Below are positions 56,930 to 64,000 of a stretch of 64,000 nucleotides of DNA, piece after piece; the first letter of the stretch is position 1, and every line of letters begins with the position of its first letter. The translations under genes were made by a program, and so were the position numbers. The DNA comes from Coenobita brevimanus (lineage: Eukaryota; Arthropoda; Malacostraca; Decapoda; Coenobitidae). The notes beneath the pieces were generated by a model, which worked only from the letters and a program-made list of their open reading frames with translations, did no database searches and was not told the DNA's origin. The stretch lies in NCBI GenBank assembly GCA_032717465.1, contig CM064670.1:11625083-11689082 (forward strand), in the 5' to 3' direction.

Positions 56930-57480
56930 TTTGTCTTTCCCTACACCTTCTCTTACCTGTACATACTACTTTACCATCCTTGCTCTGTCCAGCGTGCATA
57001 CCCTGACATACTCTTATCATCCATCTTCACTTTCCACACCCGCTTCATTCTCCACACCCCTTAGCCTCACACTACACGCCTCTGCCTCACCCTACACCAC
57101 CCTGCCTCATCCCCTACATCCTCTTCCTCACGCTGGTATACTTAAAAAAAAAAAAATCTTTCTCTTGTAGTGAAAAAAATCCTTGGCGAAACTGATATTC
57201 TTAACATATTCTGTCCCTTCGTGGGCATAAAATCTTTCCTTCGAGCAGCAGAAGTTATTGGAACTTTAAGGAAATATTTGACCCATCTCTTCAAATATTC
57301 CTTCGAAAGTTTTTGTACGTTCTCTCATAATTCATTGTCTTAGATATATTTATTATTAAATAAACTGAAGACATTTATTGTACAATTTTATCAACAAACT
57401 TTCCATCGATATACTAATGTTCAAGTATTATCTGTATATCTATAAAAGTGTTATCCATGTCAGCTGAGATGTTTAGCCCC
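56930..57480. other. Gene-free interval with a short CCTGCCTCACCCTACACC patch
   Basis: 57075-57135 carries CTGCCTCACCCTACACC and CTGCCTCATCCCC, the same motif as the satellite at 61.4-63.6 kb. The remainder is AT-rich without features. Confidence 0.5.
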
Positions 57481-57556
57481 TTAACCGCGGGGCGTCACTT
57501 TCGTGATGCTTGGGAGCAAGGGATCATACCGCGGTGCGTCGCTTTTGTGATTCTGT
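57481..57556 (+). repeat. TTAA-anchored end with 44-bp-period direct repeat
   Basis: TTAA at 57481-57484 is followed by CCGCGGGGCGTCACTTTCGT. A related copy (ACCGCGGTGCGTCGCTTTTG) starts 44 bases later, at 57528. This may be one end of a piggyBac-like element or MITE. The other end was not found in the window. Confidence 0.45.
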
Positions 57557-57559
57557 GTT

Positions 57560-59755
57560 ATTTTGAATTCACCCAGGCTTCCAAGTGGGGGCTTGTATCA
57601 TCTATCAGTACTGCCAATGTCCAACACTAGTCAGCACTCCTAATCTCATCTGTACTCCCATCCATTGTTGACAATTTAGCCATTTCTCCCCGTTCTTGAC
57701 TCCCCTCCCTACCCCCCCTCCATTACCCTATCCTCTGGCCTGCCCGGCCGTGCTATGCTAAGTAAATCTTCCCTGGAATTTTTCACTGATTTCATCCATT
57801 GAAATAAGCCCTATGCCCTATTCTTATACCAAATAATATATACAAGAAAGAAATAAGGTAAGTGAGAGTGCCATACACCTGGAATTGGCTAATTATCACC
57901 TGACAACACCTCACGTGCACTCGTTCGCTAATTTTCGCTGTTTATTTCCCCTTGAAATATGCCGTATAATCTATTTTTGTAATAAATATACATATAAGGA
58001 GGGAAGGGCGAAGCCTTAGTGATATTTACATTCACCTGGAACTACCTAATTTATAATGTATTGTCTAGATTTCCTGCCAATCATTTCACTGCTATAAATT
58101 AGCTGTGTCAAGAGGCTAACGTTGGCAGTAATGAATTTCGCTAGGTAGGCCACCACCCCGGCCCACCCTTATCAGTTCACTCTCATCTTCCCAAGTGGAG
58201 GTACGTCTGTTCGCTTTTGCTAGCTTCAGGGACTTTTCACCCCCATGCAAAGGGCCCTGTGACCTTTACCCCCTACTAAACCTCGTGTGGAAAGAGGTAA
58301 AGGGCTGACAATTGATAAAAGAGTGACTACGATCTTTCTATTGAGTAAAACAGTGCAAGTGGAATTGTAAATAATGTGTAAATAATGTGTAAACAGCAAG
58401 TGAAAGTAATGAATGTAAATATAAGTGAACAGTGGAAAATAGTTTTATAAGTTACTTCAAGTGACAGTGCATAACACAGTGTAAATAAAATAGATATGTA
58501 AATAACGTAAATAAAATAGAGAACGTAAATAGAAAGGTAAATGAGTAGTATTATAAGAATACGAGTACATACCCTAGGAGTAATGAAAGTGAAAGTTTCA
58601 CTCTAGCATGTCTGAATACTATGAGTTATGAGAGTGAAGGTGAAAGTGACATTCACTCTCAATGCTAGTATACAGGACGAGAAAGTGAATGCTACGTATT
58701 TTACTGAAAGAAATTGAATCCCTACAGTGACAATAAACTAATACTACTGAACGAAACTTATGGATAAAGACTGTAGATATATATAAGTGTTATATAGTAA
58801 TAGAAATAGAAAGTGTGAGGGGTTTTATGAATAATAAATGACAGAGTACCAAGAGCGAACTAGAGCAAGTGCGACGGTCAGACGCGCTCGTAATTTTCAT
58901 TGCTTTCACAATGGTTTTTTTTTTGGAGTATGGATCCCAAACTACTTGAAAATCATAGAGTAGTGTTTATAGTGTTAATATCTGGCTGTGGTAATCATAT
59001 TACGGGTTGTTGGGAAGTGTAAAGTGGAGACTTCGTTACCCAACTTCAGAGGTCTCCACAAGTCCTACGGTAACCGATGAAGGCACAACAAACATTCCAG
59101 GAGAAAGCTGAATGTATGTGCCATAAGCATATATAATTTTAATATTCTAGGACTAATAACTGATTTTTGGCAAATATTTTTTGAGAGTCCGTCGGAGCCC
59201 GAATAACCCCGTGGCACACGCAAAACATTGGTAAACATGCCCGCAGTGTATGGTTTAGCAAGACACAAACAGCAAACGACGTACTTCTGCGTACTTAAGT
59301 TACACACTCTAATCGACAACCTGCTGATCTTACATGATTTGGCACTGCCACATCTACAGTAAAGCCAGGGTCACATGAGGATTTTTCAAGGAACATTTGG
59401 CTTGGTAATTTGCCCAGAAAAGAAAAATCTGCCATCACGGTCACACTAATGGTTCTGCTTGTGTCTTCCAGATGAAAAACAAAAACAAGTATGCGCCCCC
59501 ATGCGAGTATATGAGATGGGTGATAAAAAAGTGATTTTTATATTTATAAATATCAAGACTGAAGCTAATGCTATTCCTGTGATATTATTTATAATCAAGG
59601 GACATGCGTTAAAGTGAGTACCATTTATGGCGAATACAAACCTCCCACATCTCAAATGTGTTGTGCTTTCGTTATCCAGGACTAGAGGTGCGTGCTTAGA
59701 AGCATAGATTTACAAATCCAACTCTCCCCCACACCAAATATCAGCATGCAGGAGT
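57560..59755. other. Gene-free interval
   Basis: AT-rich with short GTAAATAATGTGTAAATA and AAGTGAAAGT words at 58340-58560 that could be the leader of an unrecognised retroelement. No protein domain is visible in any frame. Confidence 0.4.
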
Positions 59756-59775
59756 TTTTTTTTTTTTTTTTTTTT
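59756..59775. repeat. Poly(T) run, possible retroelement tail
   Basis: The flank AGCTTGGCCTGAATGGTCTC reads as a 3' UTR on the minus strand. No coding part is retained. Confidence 0.5.
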
Positions 59776-60960
59776 AGCTTGGCCTGAATGGTCTCCCTTC
59801 CCTTCGAATGGGCTCTTTTAAGTATAACGAAGTTAATGAAAGTTCCGAAGAAGGGAGGGAATAGTTTGTAGAATGTGGCTTTAGTCTTAAATCACATCCC
59901 CTGCCTCACCCTCCACAGAATGTCATTAAGTTGCGTCCACACTAGTAGCTTGTTGGCGCGGGAGGGAGCTGGCGGGAGTTTTGCATCAGTATAACCCGTA
60001 CACGTGGCCAACCTGGACGCAGGATTTACCCTCAAATTCAGTGTTGCCTCAGAGCCACAATTTACTTAAGAACCGAGTTAGACCGTAATGCTGGTGCACA
60101 AGAGACGTTGTAGCGCTTCGTTCTTCATGTTATTTCTGCATATTACATCATACCAGTCTCCTGTGTGGTATTTATATCGCTTCAGTATCAATGTTGTTTT
60201 CACCAAGACGTCGTCGTCGTTGTTGTTGTTGTTGTTGCTTCACTTCGGTCTGTCTGGCCGAGCAGACCCGACTAGCGCAGGTGTGCAACTGTTTCCGTGG
60301 GACCGTCGTACAGGTACAGTACAGTATGTACACCATGCAGGGATCCGCTCGCTTGTGGTAGACAGCGCCTCACTAGGATCAGACCAACGTCCTTCCTGCA
60401 GCGAGGGACAGGGAAATATGAGGAGGTTTGACTCCCGGATGGATGCCGCAACTGCTCCACCCAGGGTGCACAGAGGTACCACGTGTAGGTTCCTCGTCAG
60501 TGCCAGACTAATAACATAGAAGGGGACAGTAAGGTGTAATATGAAAAATAAATAGCTGAGGAACAGGCATTACGAAGTCTCCAGAGTCACTTATAATATG
60601 ATACACCGCTGGTCAGGACTCATTCTTGATCAAACTCACCTACACATCAGCCCTTAACCCCTTGACGCCAGGTGACATCACTTGCCTCACTTTTCATTTT
60701 TCACAGCTGGCTTGCATTCTTAAAGCTGAAAGAGGCTAGATGTGTTTCTCTGGCCACAGATGCTGTCTTTGATATGCAGCATCGGGGAGAAGAGTTACAT
60801 ACCTGTTGAATTTGTGAAGTGGATATTGTGGAATAATAGGCCAACTTTTGTCCCTGACTGTATATATGACTATCCACTTGCCCTTGCCTCTCTTATAATT
60901 ATAGAATATACTCTCTGTGTTACTTATCCTGTGTGACTGAACCCCGATGCTAATCTGAAC
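59776..60960. other. Gene-free interval with a 143-codon open frame
   Basis: A plus-strand frame at 60088-60519 includes HFGLSGRADPTSAGVQLFPW and GIRSLVVDSASLGSDQRPS. It also crosses a (GTT)n tract at 60214-60238, and the opposite strand is open in the same place. I recognise no domain, so I do not call a gene. A TTAACCCCTTGACGCC word at 60656 resembles a piggyBac-type end. Confidence 0.35.
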
Positions 60961-60965
60961 TAGAG

Positions 60966-61026
60966 AATAATAATAATAATAGTAATAATAATAATAATAA
61001 TAATAACAATAATAATCATAATAATG

Positions 61027-61064
<38 letters not shown>
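60966..61064. repeat. (AAT)n microsatellite
   Basis: About 32 imperfect AAT units. Confidence 0.96.
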
Positions 61065-61359
61065 TTTACCTGAGAACCAGAACAAATTCTTTCTCTATTG
61101 TCATAAAGCTCCGCAGTTTCTCAAAATAACGCTCCTGGACTAAGGAAAAAAACTAGTCTGAGCTTAAAACAAAAGCAGAAACTCTCCATTGTTAAAAGAA
61201 AAACAAAGAACAGTCATCACTATCACCACACCAGCCTAAGCCTCAACCACCAGTAAAAACACAGTCAAGTTTTTAAAGGTGAAGGAAGTAAAAATGGCTC
61301 CGTTGCAAAGGCTATTAATTTTCCCTAAATCATCAACGGAACTAAACTGAGCTGCACAC

Positions 61360-62700
61360 ACTGCCTCATCCTGACACTCTGCCTCACCCTACCTCACCCT
61401 ACACCGCCTCACCCATACAACACCTGCCTCACCAATACAACACCCTGCCTCATCCCGAAACCCTGCCTCACCCTCCGTACCCTGTCTAACTCCGACACTA
61501 TCCCTCACCCTACACTTCACTGCCTCACCCGTACACCACATTGTCCCACCGCTGGGCCCTGCCTCACCCTTACACCCTGTCTCGCCCAAACAATCTAGCT
61601 TATCTCGATACCACCTACACATCCCTACACCCTGCCTGATTCTACATCGCCCTGCCTCACCATCCTCCAATCTGCCTTACCCTTCACCAACCTACCACAC
61701 GGTACATCACACAGCCTTTCCTTACACCACCCTGCTTCACCCTTCCACACCCTCCCCTCATTTTTCACACCCTTCCTCACCCCTTCACCGATCCTCTCTC
61801 TACACCATCCTGCCTCACATCAACACCCTGTATTACCTTACCTTACCCTCCACACCCTGCCTCACCCTACACCACTCTTCTTCACTCCTGTATTCTGCTT
61901 TATAAATCTCGTCCATCCTCACTGATTCATCCTCTTTCACTCTTCCTCATGTTTCGTAATCCTGTCCCACTGTAAACTACGTCTCACCTTGCCTCACTCT
62001 GACTCACCCTAAGCTACATCGTCTCATCCTACCTCGCCCTGCCTCATCCATCCACACTCTGCCTCACCCCTCCTCATTCTAAGCTAGCCGCCTCATCTTG
62101 CCTCACTCTGCCTCACCCTACGCTACAACGTCTCATTCTTCCTCACCCAGAGATACACCACCTCACCCTGCCTCACTATACCAAACCCATCTTCACCTTA
62201 AGCTACACCGTCTCATTCCATCTCACCCTAAGCTCCATTGTCTCATCCACCTTGGTCTCATCCTCCCTCAGCCTAAGCTCCACCGCCTTGTCCTGTCTCA
62301 GCATACCTTACACTGCCTCAGTCCAAGCTACACCATCTCATCCTACCGCACTCCGCCTAACTCTTACTGACCCAGCCTCTCACTGCCTCACCCGAAGCTA
62401 CAGTGCCTCATTCTGCCTCGCTCTCTCCCTTCCTCACTCTGCCTCACCCTAAACTACACTGCTTCACCTTAATCTACACTGTCCCACTCCTCCTGCCTCA
62501 CCCTAAGCTACACGAGAAAGCTACACCATTTAATCGTGCCTCACTTCGCCTCACCATACGCTACACCGTCGCACCCTGCCTCACCCTCAGTCCCTCTGTT
62601 TTAGCCTACTCTGTCAAACCCATCCTCACTTTGAGCTACACTGTCACACTCTGCCTCACCCTATGTTACAACGTCACATTCTGCGTCACCCTGCCTTACC
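61360..62700. repeat. Diverged CCTGCCTCACCCTA satellite
   Basis: Loose copies of CCTGCCTCACCCTACACC and, from about 61980, CTCACCCTAAGCTACACC fill the stretch. Unit length is about 35-45 bases and very irregular. It is the older part of the array that continues at 63096. Confidence 0.85.
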
Positions 62701-63095
62701 CTATTTTTTTTTCTCTTTTAATAATGGCCATCACCCTGAAGGGGCATTAGGCCAACAAGAATCGATAATCATGAAAGCCAAAATAATGATATGAAATATT
62801 TGCATCTATTTCATATCAATATTAAGTTATTATTCATGATTATGAAACATAATAAGTAATAAAGAATACATCAGTATACATGGCTAGTACCAGGACAAAT
62901 ACTTCCATCTATACATCACATGTAGACTCATTACTATACTACCACAAAATATTCAAATATTTATCAAATTTATGTAAAAAATACATAAAAAGAACAATTA
63001 CAAATTTACCGATCCTGAACAAAAGAAAAAAATAAATACACATTTATATAAATGTAACCTCCTCCTGCGGTTCACAGATCTGTAACAGTGTATTG
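62701..63095 (-). mobile_element. AT-rich insertion in the satellite, probable retroelement 3' end
   Basis: About 395 AT-rich bases interrupt the satellite. A T run (62705-62712) at the left edge reads on the minus strand as a poly(A) tail preceded by GGCCATTATTAAAAGAG. No coding part is retained. The right edge includes CCTCCTGCGGTTCACAG, similar to dispersed repeat R2. Confidence 0.55.
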
Positions 63096-63600
63096 ACTTC
63101 ACCCTAAGGTACACCGTCACACTCTGCATCACCCTGCCTCACCCTAAGGTACACTGACACACTCTGCATCACCCTGCCTCACCCTAAGGTACACTGACAC
63201 ACTCTGCATCACCCTGCCTCACCCTAAGGTACACCGTCACACTCTGCATCACCCTGTCTCACCCTAAGGTACACCGTCACACTCTGCATTACCCTGTCTC
63301 ATCCTAAGGTACACTGACACACTCTGCATCACCTTGCCACACCCTAAGTTATACCGACACACTCTGCATCACCCTACCTCACCCTAAGTTATACCGACAC
63401 ACTCTGCATCACCCTGCCTCACCCTAAGGTATACCGACACACTCTGCATCACCCTGCCTCACCCTAAGTTACACCGTCACACTCTGCATCACCCTGCCTC
63501 ACTCTAAGTTATACCGACACACTCTGCATCACCTGCCTCAACCTAAGGTACACCGTCTCACTCTGCCTCACCCTGCCTCACCCTAAGCTACAGGGCCTCT
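63096..63600. repeat. 40-bp satellite, about 12 copies, young
   Basis: The unit is CCTGCCTCACCCTAAGGTAC followed by ACCGTCACACTCTGCATCAC. Copies are highly similar, with ACTGACAC and TATACCGACAC variants that alternate. It is far more homogeneous than the part left of the insertion. Confidence 0.95.
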
Positions 63601-63659
63601 CACTGCCATCGTCTTCCCTGTTGTTATATGGGTCTCCCCTCTCATCCTTTACTGGCCAG

Positions 63660-63985
63660 GAAACGGCTGAAGGGTGGCGGAGGGGAGAGGGAGAGAGGGA
63701 GGGGGAAAGGGAGAAGGAGGGAGAGGGAATGAGGGATGGGGCTGGGGAAGGGGAGGGGGGAAGAGGGAGAGAGGAAGCGGAAGAGGGAAAGGGAGGGGGG
63801 AGGAAGAGGAATGGGAAGGGAGACGGAGAGAGAAGGAAAAGAGAGAGGGTGAGGGAGAAGGAAAGAGGGGATACAAGATGAAAGGCGGAAGTTGGAAAGA
63901 AAGGGGCGATAGTAGAGGAAACGAGGGAGAAAGAAGAAAGAAAGAGAGGAAATAGGCTTAGAGAGAAAGAGAGAGTTATCCTTTT
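63660..63985. repeat. Purine-rich minisatellite
   Basis: GGGAGAGGGAG and GGGAAAGGGAGG words run to the end of the window. Open frames are Gly/Glu/Arg-rich artefacts. Confidence 0.88.
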
Positions 63986-64000
63986 AGCAATTTGCTGCAA

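Noticed and set aside
60088..60519. 143-codon plus-strand frame as a possible gene
   Set aside because: It crosses a (GTT)n tract, the antisense strand is open in the same region, and no domain or splice pattern is recognised.
63096..63600. CRISPR-like array (regular 40-bp repeats)
   Set aside because: The repeats are directly tandem with no unique spacers, and the context is eukaryotic.

Overview
The window looks like intergenic DNA from a decapod crustacean, most likely a crab. I found no convincing host protein-coding gene, rRNA or tRNA gene. Three things point to the group. Microsatellites are extremely dense: long (TC)n, (GT)n, (TA)n, (GA)n, GATA and TAC tracts every one to two kilobases. 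The reverse transcriptase relics (jockey-like, CR1-like, RTE-like, Penelope-like) resemble those I know from decapod genomes. tRNA-derived SINEs and short TA-flanked MITEs are scattered throughout. The organism call is an inference from family resemblance and was not checked by any search.

Layout. 0-4.8 kb: a decayed jockey-like LINE (minus strand) sits inside an old minisatellite, followed by a degenerate GTAG repeat and a 100-base assembly gap. 4.9-9.2 kb: a CR1-like LINE with few lesions, a piggyBac-like remnant ending at a TTAA, and an RTE-like LINE. 9.3-11.7 kb: a Penelope-like element split by a second jockey-like LINE. 13.1-14.2 kb: a probable solo LTR with a 5-bp target duplication. 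16.3-18.4 kb: a SINE, an RTE tail and an array rich in AGGTCA-like half-sites. 21.6-25.3 kb: a Tc1-like transposon with inverted repeats of about 0.6 kb and a probable intron. An uninterrupted version of its target site survives next to it. 25.7-35 kb: G-rich and purine-rich minisatellites, an AT-rich degenerate array and several MITEs. 35.4-44.9 kb: a locally duplicated minisatellite, a hAT-type MITE with an 8-bp duplication, an RTE copy with a perfect 17-bp duplication, a CR1 3' end split by a MITE, and a MITE cluster. 45-64 kb: a series of minisatellites (units of about 15, 24, 26, 40, 59, 64 and 147 bp), a foldback element, a second SINE and a large CCTGCCTCACCCTA satellite.

There is no operon or pathway here. 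The coherent story is one of nested transposition: elements inserted into elements and into tandem repeats, with the order of events often readable from target duplications and broken reading frames. Every recognised coding relic carries stops or frameshifts or lacks a domain, so none is likely to be active. The best single find is the Tc1-like element with its adjacent empty site. The most widespread is a MITE family of about 215 bp with 11 copies in the window.
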